Of a DNA stretch of 11,668 bases, positions 6,010 through 11,668 are shown piece after piece (position 1 is the stretch's first letter; the number at the start of each line of letters is the position of its first letter). A program made the position numbers and the translations under genes. The notes below the pieces were generated by a model that saw only the letters and a program-made list of their open reading frames with translations, was not told where the DNA came from and did not search any database. The stretch is from positions 1 to 11,668 of the forward strand of contig CAMLHT010000110.1 of NCBI GenBank assembly GCA_946479895.1, read 5' to 3'. Source of the stretch: an uncultured Gemmatimonadota bacterium (GTDB lineage: Bacteria > Gemmatimonadota > Gemmatimonadetes > Gemmatimonadales > Gemmatimonadaceae).

Positions 6010-8336
6010 GCGACCCCCGGCAGTCACAGGGCAAGGTGCCCGGCCACGACTCGTCGTCGGCCCCGGCGCGGACCTCCCGTTTCTCGGTCACGACGGTCGA
6101 GGTGGAGGGGCGCGAGGAGACCAAGGTCGTCGAGATCCCGTCCCTCGAGCCGGAGCCGTGGACCGCCGGAGCCGCGCTCGACGTGGTCGGAACCTCGGCC
6201 GCCCGTGCCGACGCCGTGGAGAAGGTCACGGGGCGGGCGCGGTACACGACCGACGAGCGTCCACGGGCGATGCTTCACGCGGTCATCGTCCGCTCGCCGA
6301 TCGCGCGCGGCCGGGTCACGAAGCTCGACCTGACGCGTGCCCTGGAAATCCCCGGCGTCCATGGCGCGATCACGCGCGACGACGTGCCCGAGGTGAAGCT
6401 CGACGGCGTCCAGCTGTTCGACCGGAGCATCGGCTACGTGAGCCAGCCGCTCGCGGCGATCTGCGCCGAGTCGCGCGGCGCCGCGCTTCGCGCGCTCCGG
6501 CTGGTGGAGCTCGAGGTCGACGCCGAAGCTCCGGTGCTCACGTCGGCTGCGGCCCTCGCCGATGGCGCTCCGCTCGTCCGCCCGAAAGGCAACACGCCGC
6601 GCAACATGCCGCGGGTGAAGGCTCGCGGCGACGTCGAGAAAGCCCTGCGCGAAGCCGACGTCACCGTCACTCGCGAGTATCGCACGCCGACGGCGCTCCA
6701 CACGGCCCTCGAGCCGCACGGCGCCGTGTGCGACTGGATCGGCGACCAGCTCACGGTCTGGGAATCGACGCAGGGCATCTTCAACACCCGCGCCGACCTC
6801 GCCGAAGGGCTGGGACTGCCGCTGTCGCGTGTGCGCGTGATGAAGAACTACATGGGTGGCGGATTCGGCGCGAAGAACGGCGCGCCGGCATCCACGTTCA
6901 TCGCCGCGATCCTCTCCCGGAAGCTCAACCGCCCCGTCGCGTGCATCCTCGACCGCGAAGGCGAGCAGACCGACTCGGGCAACCGGCCGGCGACCATCCA
7001 GCGCGTCACCCTCGGCGCGAAACGCGATGGAACCCTCACCGCGATCAGGCTCGACGCGACCATCACGCTCGGCATCGGCGGCTGGCTCGGCGGGCCGGCG
7101 GGAATGTTCCAGGGCATGTACCACTGCGGGAACGTCCGGACCGAGGAGACCTTCGTCTACGTGAACACCGGCGCGATGAACTCCTTCCGCGCGCCGGGCT
7201 ACACCGAGGGAGCATTCGCCCTCGAGAGCGCGATGGACGCCCTCGCGCGCGAGCTGAAGATGGATCCGCTCGAGCTGCGCCGGCGCAACTACGCGGAGCA
7301 CGACCAGGACAGGAACCGCGCATACTCCAGCAAGCGGCTCGCCGACTGCTACGACGCGGGGGCGAAGGCGTTCGGCTGGGGAACACCGGTCGCCCAGCCG
7401 GCGTCTCCGGCAAGACGGCGCGGCGTCGGCATGGCCTCCGTGACCTGGGGCGCGGGCGGCGGACCTCCGGCTTACGCGAGCGTCCGTCTCAATCGCGACG
7501 GCAGCATCGACGTGCTCACGGGCTCACAGGATCTCGGCACGGGCTCGCGGACGATCCTCGCGCAGATCGCCGCCGAGCAGCTCGGCGCCCGCATCGAGGA
7601 CGTGCGCACGGTGCTCGGTGACACCGAGCGCCTCCCCTACGCGCCGAACTCCTGGGGATCGATCACGACGGCGTCGGTGGGTCCGGCCATTCGCGTCGCC
7701 GCCGAGGAAGCGCGCCGGGCGCTCTTCGATGCCGCGGCCGGAATGCTCGGCGCCGGCATCGACCAGCTCGAGTCGTCGGCGAGCGTCATCAGCGTTCGGG
7801 GCGGAGGGAAGTCCATGACCTTCGCCGAGGTCTGCGACAGGCTCGGCGAGGTGATGATCATCGGCCAGGGTAGCCGGGGCCCGAACCCCGCCGACACCGC
7901 GATCAACGCATTCGCCGCGCAGTTCGCGGAGGTGGAAGTCGATCTCGAGACGGGACAGGTGCGCGTGGTGCGCATCGTGTCGGCTCATGATTCCGGCCGC
8001 ATCATCAACCCGACCCTCGCGCGAAGCCAGGTGGAGGGCGGAATCATCCAGGGGATCGGATACGCGCTCTTCGAGGAGCGGGTGATCGACCACCGATCAG
8101 GGTTGCCGCTGAATCCCAACACGCACGACTACCGGATCCCGACGATGTCCGACATTCCGCGCATCGACGTGATCTTCATCGAGGGGGCGGACACGGTGGC
8201 GAATCACACCGGGGCCAAGGGCCTGGCCGAGCCGCCCATCATCGGCGTGGCGCCGGCGATCGCCAACGCGGTGGCCAATGCGATCGGGCGCGAGGTGACC
8301 GAGATCCCGCTGACGCCGTGGAGAGTCCTGTCCTGA
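6006..8336 (+). CDS. Molybdenum hydroxylase molybdopterin-binding large subunit (PaoC/XdhA-like)
   Basis: This 776-aa catalytic subunit binds molybdopterin and hydroxylates an aldehyde or N-heterocycle. The small domain begins at about residue 60 (DVVGTSAARADAVEKVTGRA). Cofactor and substrate motifs are MGGGFGAKNG (283-292), SFRAPGYTEG (393-402), GSQDLGTGSRT (506-516) and GAKGLAEPP (736-744). E742 aligns with the essential catalytic glutamate of the family. The GSQDLGTG form resembles PaoC-type aldehyde oxidases more than true xanthine dehydrogenases, but the substrate is not provable. The first 55-60 residues are an extra, charged, probably flexible extension without a Tat motif. I chose ATG 6006 because it overlaps the small-subunit stop (ATGA); the frame stays open upstream to 5676 only as a shadow. 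The 33-bp palindrome lies 5 bp past the stop. Confidence 0.93.
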   Translation: MSDPRQSQGKVPGHDSSSAPARTSRFSVTTVEVEGREETKVVEIPSLEPEPWTAGAALDVVGTSAARADAVEKVTGRARYTTDERPRAMLHAVIVRSPIARGRVTKLDLTRALEIPGVHGAITRDDVPEVKLDGVQLFDRSIGYVSQPLAAICAESRGAALRALRLVELEVDAEAPVLTSAAALADGAPLVRPKGNTPRNMPRVKARGDVEKALREADVTVTREYRTPTALHTALEPHGAVCDWIGDQLTVWESTQGIFNTRADLAEGLGLPLSRVRVMKNYMGGGFGAKNGAPASTFIAAILSRKLNRPVACILDREGEQTDSGNRPATIQRVTLGAKRDGTLTAIRLDATITLGIGGWLGGPAGMFQGMYHCGNVRTEETFVYVNTGAMNSFRAPGYTEGAFALESAMDALARELKMDPLELRRRNYAEHDQDRNRAYSSKRLADCYDAGAKAFGWGTPVAQPASPARRRGVGMASVTWGAGGGPPAYASVRLNRDGSIDVLTGSQDLGTGSRTILAQIAAEQLGARIEDVRTVLGDTERLPYAPNSWGSITTASVGPAIRVAAEEARRALFDAAAGMLGAGIDQLESSASVISVRGGGKSMTFAEVCDRLGEVMIIGQGSRGPNPADTAINAFAAQFAEVEVDLETGQVRVVRIVSAHDSGRIINPTLARSQVEGGIIQGIGYALFEERVIDHRSGLPLNPNTHDYRIPTMSDIPRIDVIFIEGADTVANHTGAKGLAEPPIIGVAPAIANAVANAIGREVTEIPLTPWRVLS

Positions 8337-8341
8337 CCTCC

Positions 8342-8416
8342 TGTCATCCTGAGCGAAGCGAGGGATCTGCTTTCTCCCCAACGGAAAGCAGATCCCTCGC
8401 TTCGCTCAGGATGACA
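8342..8416. repeat. Perfect 33-bp inverted repeat between convergent genes
   Basis: Arms 8342-8374 and 8384-8416 are exact reverse complements around the 9-nt loop TCCCCAACG. The arm begins TGTCATCCTGAGCGAAGCGA. I recognise this TCATCCTGAGCGAAGCG type of sequence as a frequent intergenic element in environmental bacterial genomes, though I cannot name a curated family. It starts 5 bp after the large-subunit stop and ends 4 bp before the yhbY stop, so it fills the whole convergent gap and could end both transcripts. It has no T-tract. Confidence 0.92.
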
Positions 8417-8420
8417 ACGC

Positions 8421-8726
8421 TCAGCGCCAGGGCGGAGTGTCCGTCTTCAGCTTGAGGTCGGGATTGAGACGATAGAGGGTGACCGTCCGGCCGATCACCT
8501 GCACGACCTCCGCTCCCACCGACGAGGCGATCTCGCCCGCGGACTTCTTCAGGTCGATGTCGGCGGTCTTGTTGACCTGGATCTTCACCAGCTCCTTCGT
8601 GCGCAGTGCGTCGTCGAGCGACTGGCGGATGGCCGGCGTGACGCCTTCATGGCCAATGTGGACGAGGGCGCTGAGATGGTGCGCTTCGCCGCGCAGCGCG
8701 GCCCGTTGCTTCGACGTGAGTGGCAT
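8421..8726 (-). CDS. yhbY: YhbY-type CRM-domain RNA-binding protein
   Basis: This 101-aa protein is essentially one CRM domain. E. coli YhbY associates with pre-50S ribosomal particles, so a role in ribosome assembly is likely. The start MPLTSKQRAALRGEAHHL matches the family's N-terminus. The RNA-binding GxxG loop is GHEG (25-28), followed by the helix TPAIRQSLDDALRTKELVKI and the final strand VIGRTVTLYR (77-86). ATG at 8726 is preferred; an in-frame TTG at 8738 would overlap the upstream peptidase gene and add four atypical residues. The start lies 4 bp after the M23 peptidase stop (TGA, GTGC, ATG), so it is probably translated from the same transcript. The 3' end abuts the 33-bp palindrome. 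Confidence 0.92.
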   Translation of the reverse strand: MPLTSKQRAALRGEAHHLSALVHIGHEGVTPAIRQSLDDALRTKELVKIQVNKTADIDLKKSAGEIASSVGAEVVQVIGRTVTLYRLNPDLKLKTDTPPWR

Positions 8727-8730
8727 GCAC

Positions 8731-9447
8731 TCAATCAAATCGAAGCCTGTTCACTCCGCTGCTGGGCGCGCTCCGGAGCACCGGATACGGATTGACGGGC
8801 TCGCCATTCCACCACTTCCCGTCGCTCGGCCAGAGCATGATCTGGAAGTGCAGGTGCGGCACGTCCTTCGGGGCGTTGCCGGTGGTGCCGACGTAGCCGA
8901 GGGTGTCGCCTTTCTGGATCTGCTGGCCCGCAGCCAGGTCGTGATGGTAGTGGTCGAGGTGCGCGTAGTAGTACACGAACTCCCGGTCCCGGTCGGTGGC
9001 GTAGATGGTGATGCCGCCAAGGGAGTTGTTCGACAGGCGGAGGATGACGCCATCGTCCGCGGCGAGGATCGGCGTGTTGCGCGGCGCCAGGATGTCCACG
9101 GCGTTGTGCTGCCGCTCGCCGCCATCGCGGCCGGCGGTGAAGCTGTCCTCGATCCGGGAAGGCCCCACGCCCGCGACGGGAATCATGATTTCCCTTTCCC
9201 GCAGCCGTTCGAAGGCCGCAGCCATCCGGGCCGAGGGGACCATGGCGGCGGTCGCGAGTGCCGGACGGCGGGTGGTCGCGGCGGCGGCGGAGGGACCGGA
9301 TCCAGGGGATGGCGATTCGCCTTCGGGGCCACCCGCTAGGGTCACCGGAGCGCCACCGTCCGCCGGCACCGGGCCGTACACCGATCCGACGCGCGGCGCG
9401 CACGCGGCAGCGAAGGTCAACAGGGCAAGGGCCAGGATCCGTCTCAT
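8731..9447 (-). CDS. M23 family metallopeptidase, predicted lipoprotein
   Basis: This 238-aa protein has a short N-terminal signal (RRILALALLTF) ending in AAAC, with C16 a possible lipidated cysteine, although the -3 residue is Ala rather than the usual Leu. A linker rich in Pro, Gly, Ala and Ser (about 25-75) leads to a LytM/lysostaphin-type domain at about 85-215. Zinc ligands are H114 and D118 (HNAVD) and H200 of HLH (198-200). H163 in YYAHLDH and H198 are the catalytic-site histidines. With all metal ligands present it should be an active peptidoglycan endopeptidase in the cell envelope, not an inactive activator of the EnvC/NlpD kind. The ATG at 9447 precedes MRRILAL. It is the upstream partner of yhbY and divergent from the 62-aa membrane protein. 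Confidence 0.9.
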   Translation of the reverse strand: MRRILALALLTFAAACAPRVGSVYGPVPADGGAPVTLAGGPEGESPSPGSGPSAAAATTRRPALATAAMVPSARMAAAFERLREREIMIPVAGVGPSRIEDSFTAGRDGGERQHNAVDILAPRNTPILAADDGVILRLSNNSLGGITIYATDRDREFVYYYAHLDHYHHDLAAGQQIQKGDTLGYVGTTGNAPKDVPHLHFQIMLWPSDGKWWNGEPVNPYPVLRSAPSSGVNRLRFD

Positions 9448-9545
9448 CGCCGGATTGACGACCGGACGGGCCTCGGGGTATCGCGAAGCGGCGCCTTGGC
9501 GGCGATTATATTCCCCGGCTGCTGACCATGGACTTCGAGGAGTAG
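9448..9545. promoter_or_regulatory. Divergent promoter region, M23 peptidase / 62-aa protein
   Basis: This 98-bp gap contains the AT island GATTATATT (9504-9512). On the minus strand it holds a perfect TATAAT (complement of 9505-9510), about 58 bp before the M23 start. On the plus strand it reads TATATT (9507-9512), about 34 bp before the ATG at 9546. No good -35 hexamer is evident for either. The two -10-like elements overlap, so the two directions may compete. Confidence 0.4.
9537..9542 (+). promoter_or_regulatory. Ribosome binding site of the 62-aa protein gene
   Basis: GAGGAG lies 3 bases before the ATG at 9546. It also forms part of a five-codon mini-ORF (ATG 9528, stop TAG 9543-9545) that ends directly against the start codon. 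Confidence 0.6.
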
Positions 9546-9734
9546 ATGGAACACCACGATCGCTACGTCCCCGCCAACACGAACGCCGGCTGGCCCATCG
9601 CTGGCGGGGTGATTCTTCTGGCCGTCGCCTGCATCATCGGCGCGACGCTGATTCACAAGAACACGTACAAGAACCCGACCGACCCCACCTGGCACGCGAA
9701 GGGGCAGCGGCCCGCGACGACGGGCGGACACTAG
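9546..9734 (+). CDS. Small single-helix membrane protein of unknown function
   Basis: This 62-aa protein belongs to no family that I recognise. A polar, aromatic N-terminus (MEHHDRYVPANTNAGW) is followed by one strong hydrophobic helix at about 16-37 (PIAGGVILLAVACIIGATLI). It ends in a polar, basic tail with HKNTYKNPTDPTWHAKG. The charge balance, with lysines after the helix, suggests N-out/C-in orientation by the positive-inside rule, but weakly. The gene is probably real because it has a GAGGAG Shine-Dalgarno, starts at ATG, follows a possible promoter, and its stop lies 6 bp before the FAD-subunit start. That spacing suggests co-transcription with the FAD subunit and FHA genes. It could help place the oxidoreductase or the FHA protein at the membrane; this is speculation. 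Confidence 0.7.
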   Translation: MEHHDRYVPANTNAGWPIAGGVILLAVACIIGATLIHKNTYKNPTDPTWHAKGQRPATTGGH

Positions 9735-9740
9735 CCTGCG

Positions 9741-10709
9741 TTGAAGGGCGGCTTTCGCGAGTACTCGCGGCCCGCTTCGGCGGGTGATGCCGCCTCCGCA
9801 CTGGCCGCGGCCGGTGCGGTCCCCATGGGTGGAGGCACCGACCTCCTCGTCTCGATCGAGGAAGGCTTCGTCAGGGCCGACACCCTCGTCGACCTCCGTG
9901 TCCTCCCCGGCGCCGACGCCATCGAGACGACCTCCGCCGGCGAGCTCCGCATCGGCGCCGCCGCCCGCGTTCACGACGTCGCGACCCATCCACTCGTCGC
10001 CGACGGGTATCGCGCGCTTGCCGAGGCCTGCGCGGCCGTCGGCACGCCGGCGCTGCGGGAGATGGGAACGCTCGGCGGCAACCTCTGCCAGCGGCCCCGC
10101 TGCTGGTATCTCCGCCGCGGTGTCTCGTGCTTCAAGTCCGGGGGGAATTCCTGCCCGGCCGAGGACGGGGAGAACCAGTATCACGCGATCCTCGAGGGCG
10201 GGCCGTGCCACATCGTCCATCCGTCCGACCCGGCGGTCGCGCTCACCGCGCTCGAGGCGCGCGTGGAGATCAGTGGCCCCGCCGGTGTCCGCGTCGTGCC
10301 CATCGCTGATTTCTACGTCACGCCGCGCGAGCGGCTGGACCACGAGACGATCCTCCGCGGCGGCGAATACGTCAGCGCGGTGATCCTTCCCGCCGACGCG
10401 GCCGGGGGAACCCAGCGGTACACGAAGCTGATGCAGCGCGGCGCGTGGGACTTCGCGCTCGTCAGCGCCGCGGGCGTGAAGCGTCGCGACGGCGGTGTGC
10501 GGATCGTGCTCGGCGGCGTGGCTCCGCGTCCGTGGCGCGTTCCCGAGTCCCTCGAGGAGGACGTCTCCGCGGGGAAGCTGGACGAGGACGCCGTGGCCAT
10601 CATTGCCGAACGGGCGCTCTACGACGCCCGCCCGCTCTCGGGGAACGGCTACAAGGTGAATCTCGCCGAGACCCTGATTCGCCGAACCATCGCCGAATTG
10701 TTATCGTGA
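9741..10709 (+). CDS. Molybdenum hydroxylase FAD-binding subunit with predicted [4Fe-4S] insert (PaoB-like)
   Basis: This 322-aa subunit of the CoxM/XdhB/PaoB type passes electrons from the 2Fe-2S subunit to FAD and then to the acceptor. FAD contacts are the MGGGTDLLVSI loop (29-39) and MGTLGGNLCQRPR (108-120). A cysteine-rich insert follows, with C121, C130, C138 and C156 (CWYLRRGVSC, then NSCPAEDG, then GGPCHIVHPSD). It resembles the extra [4Fe-4S] loop of E. coli PaoB and of 4-hydroxybenzoyl-CoA reductase beta. The CO dehydrogenase flavoprotein C-terminal domain spans about 215-320. The start is TTG at 9741 with a weak RBS; it is kept because FREYSRPASAGDAASAL is the family's usual first strand and helix, which the downstream ATG would remove. 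It probably serves the subunits at 5548-8336, from which two antisense genes separate it. Confidence 0.92.
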   Translation: MKGGFREYSRPASAGDAASALAAAGAVPMGGGTDLLVSIEEGFVRADTLVDLRVLPGADAIETTSAGELRIGAAARVHDVATHPLVADGYRALAEACAAVGTPALREMGTLGGNLCQRPRCWYLRRGVSCFKSGGNSCPAEDGENQYHAILEGGPCHIVHPSDPAVALTALEARVEISGPAGVRVVPIADFYVTPRERLDHETILRGGEYVSAVILPADAAGGTQRYTKLMQRGAWDFALVSAAGVKRRDGGVRIVLGGVAPRPWRVPESLEEDVSAGKLDEDAVAIIAERALYDARPLSGNGYKVNLAETLIRRTIAELLS

Positions 10710-10712
10710 GCC

Positions 10713-11483
10713 ATGCCCTGGCTGACGACTGAAGGCGCGTCGCGCGAGATCGGGGAGGGCGAGACCGTAGTAGGGAGCGGCGAGCAGGCCGACTGGCGCC
10801 TGGAGGCCGGCGACCTGGCAGTGCGGCACTTCGTGGTGAGGCGGGCGGGCGGCGTGACGACGGTCCGGCCGTGCGGCGTGGACGACGTGATCGCCCTCAA
10901 TGGAGCGCAGGCCGGCGCCCACCCAGTCGAGCTACACGATGGCGACACCATCGACGCAGGAAGCGCGCGCTTCCTTTATTCCGCCGAGCGTTCGGGGGCG
11001 TATCCAGCGGTCGCGGTGGGCCCCGCCCACCTCATGGATCCTCGAGCCGGAATAGCCTATCCCCTCGAAGGGGCTACGGTTGGGATAGGTCGAGACAGGT
11101 TGAATGCCGTCGTTGTGCGCGACCCGACGGCGTCACGGTTTCATGCCGAGGTCCGGCGGGAGGCGGGAGGGTACGTGCTGCATCCGTTCGGTTCCTCCGG
11201 GACGCTCGTGAACAGCCGGCGGGTGGGCTCGCCGGCCCGGCTCGAGAACGGCGACCGCATCGAGATCGCGAACACCGAGCTCCGCTTCGTCCTCGGCCCC
11301 GTCCCGCCCGGGGCCCGCGGACCGGAGCATGCAGCCGGAAACGACGAGTCGAGCCAGCGGCGCACCATCGTCCAGGCGGCAGCGGTCGAGATACCCCCGG
11401 AGGAGAAGGGACGGTCGTCGATCTGGCTCTGGGTGGCGGCGGTCTTGGTGGTCGCCCTAACCGTATATCTGGCGATGCGTTAG
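10713..11483 (+). CDS. Tandem FHA-domain protein with C-terminal membrane anchor
   Basis: This 256-aa protein probably binds phosphothreonine. The second FHA domain (about 115-195) is canonical: GIGR (124-127), SRFH (141-144) and the N167 turn in SSGTLVNSRRV. The first (about 8-90) keeps the fold pattern and N63 (ALNG) but has lost the binding residues: GR is GS at 21-22, and SRxH is AVRH at 36-39. After a linker (about 197-233), a single hydrophobic helix lies at 237-254 (IWLWVAAVLVVALTVYLA) and only two residues follow it, so this is a tail-anchored protein with FHA domains in the cytoplasm. It starts 3 bp after the FAD-subunit stop, which implies co-translation. No kinase or phosphatase gene is in the window. 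What it docks to is unknown. Confidence 0.88.
   Translation: MPWLTTEGASREIGEGETVVGSGEQADWRLEAGDLAVRHFVVRRAGGVTTVRPCGVDDVIALNGAQAGAHPVELHDGDTIDAGSARFLYSAERSGAYPAVAVGPAHLMDPRAGIAYPLEGATVGIGRDRLNAVVVRDPTASRFHAEVRREAGGYVLHPFGSSGTLVNSRRVGSPARLENGDRIEIANTELRFVLGPVPPGARGPEHAAGNDESSQRRTIVQAAAVEIPPEEKGRSSIWLWVAAVLVVALTVYLAMR
11056..11089. repeat. Nested stem-loop potential inside the FHA gene
   Basis: CCTATCCC (11056-11063) and GGGATAGG (11082-11089) are perfect complements. An alternative hairpin CCCCTCGAAGGGG (11061-11073) overlaps the left arm, and CTCGA/TCGAG (11041-11045/11090-11094) could extend the outer stem. It lies within codons at the start of FHA2 and may be chance. Confidence 0.35.
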
Positions 11484-11484
11484 G

Positions 11485-11556
11485 CGGTGGATCGGTGGAT
11501 CGGTGGATCGGTGGATCGGTGGGTCGGTGGGTCGGTGGGTCGGTGGGTCGGTGGAT
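11485..11556 (+). repeat. 8-bp tandem repeat array, nine units, with G-quadruplex potential
   Basis: Four units of CGGTGGAT (11485-11516), four of CGGTGGGT (11517-11548) and one of CGGTGGAT (11549-11556) follow the FHA stop after a single base. The GGGT units place four GGG runs at 11521, 11529, 11537 and 11545, separated by 5-nt TCGGT spacers, which matches a canonical G-quadruplex pattern. The period of 8 keeps a frame open in several registers, which explains spurious Trp/Gly/Ser repeat ORFs here. Confidence 0.92.
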
Positions 11557-11613
11557 CAGGGGGTGGCTGCGTGGCGGTGTGGCTGGGTAAGTGCCTGCTG
11601 CTACTGCAACGAG

Positions 11614-11653
11614 CCGATCCACCGATCCACCGATCCACCGATCCACCGATCCA
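11614..11653 (-). repeat. Inverted partner array, five 8-bp units
   Basis: Five tandem copies of CCGATCCA, the reverse complement of TGGATCGG, so this array is inverted relative to 11485-11556. The two arrays could pair into a stem of up to about 32-40 bp around a 57-bp spacer (11557-11613). Only the GGAT version of the unit is present here, so it pairs best with the first half of the left array. Confidence 0.9.
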
Positions 11654-11668
11654 CTGTTCCCCCGACCC

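Noticed and set aside
6024..7301. Minus-strand frame of 425 codons opposite the large subunit
   Set aside because: It is an antisense shadow of a well-supported gene.
6158..7621. Plus-strand frame of 487 codons inside the large subunit gene
   Set aside because: It overlaps the molybdopterin subunit in another frame and has arginine/alanine-biased composition with no recognisable motif.
11074..11646. Minus-strand frame with DRWIGGS/THRPTDPP-type repeats
   Set aside because: It is a translation of the 8-bp repeat arrays and the antisense of the FHA gene, not a protein.
11485..11653. CRISPR array
   Set aside because: The units are 8 bp with no spacers, and the two arrays are inverted; no cas genes are present.

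Overview
The window is a GC-rich bacterial chromosome segment that is almost fully coding. It holds 13 protein genes that I can support and no RNA genes, IS elements, phage genes or CRISPR arrays. Several things suggest an environmental, soil-type bacterium of the Gemmatimonadota/Acidobacteriota kind: high GC, frequent GTG/TTG starts, weak Shine-Dalgarno sites, a PaoABC-like molybdenum hydroxylase and several palindromic intergenic repeats. The phylum is an inference; no marker gene here proves it.

Layout. (1) 59-168 is a near-perfect 52-bp inverted repeat just past the 3' end of rnd (RNase D, minus strand, 174-1385). (2) Divergent from rnd is a tight plus-strand run, 1418-5091: an AI-2E/PerM-family membrane protein, a PLP enzyme of the D-cysteine desulfhydrase/ACC deaminase fold, an alpha/beta hydrolase, and a membrane methyltransferase of the ICMT/PEMT type. 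It ends at a hairpin terminator (5138-5171) shared with a convergent 7Fe ferredoxin gene (5198-5461, minus). (3) Divergent from the ferredoxin is a molybdenum hydroxylase pair: a 2Fe-2S small subunit and a molybdopterin large subunit, overlapping by ATGA (5548-8336). It ends at a perfect 33-bp inverted repeat (8342-8416). (4) Convergent to it is a minus-strand pair: an M23 metallopeptidase lipoprotein and a YhbY-type RNA-binding protein (9447-8421). (5) Divergent again on the plus strand: a 62-aa one-helix membrane protein, the FAD subunit of the molybdenum hydroxylase with a PaoB-like extra [4Fe-4S] site, and a double-FHA protein with a C-terminal membrane anchor (9546-11483). The window closes with 8-bp tandem repeats in two inverted arrays (11485-11653), part of which has G-quadruplex potential.

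How they work together. Genes 5548-6009, 6006-8336 and 9741-10709 together supply the 2Fe-2S, molybdopterin and FAD/4Fe-4S parts of one cytoplasmic aldehyde/xanthine-type oxidoreductase. The FAD gene has been separated from the other two by the antisense M23-YhbY pair and now sits with a small membrane protein and an FHA protein. The ferredoxin divergent from the small subunit is a possible, unproven electron partner. The remaining genes are housekeeping or general metabolism. I do not see a clear new defence or mobile system. The most notable signals are the split oxidoreductase locus with its FHA and membrane neighbours, and the consistent placement of different palindromic repeats within a few bases of stop codons.
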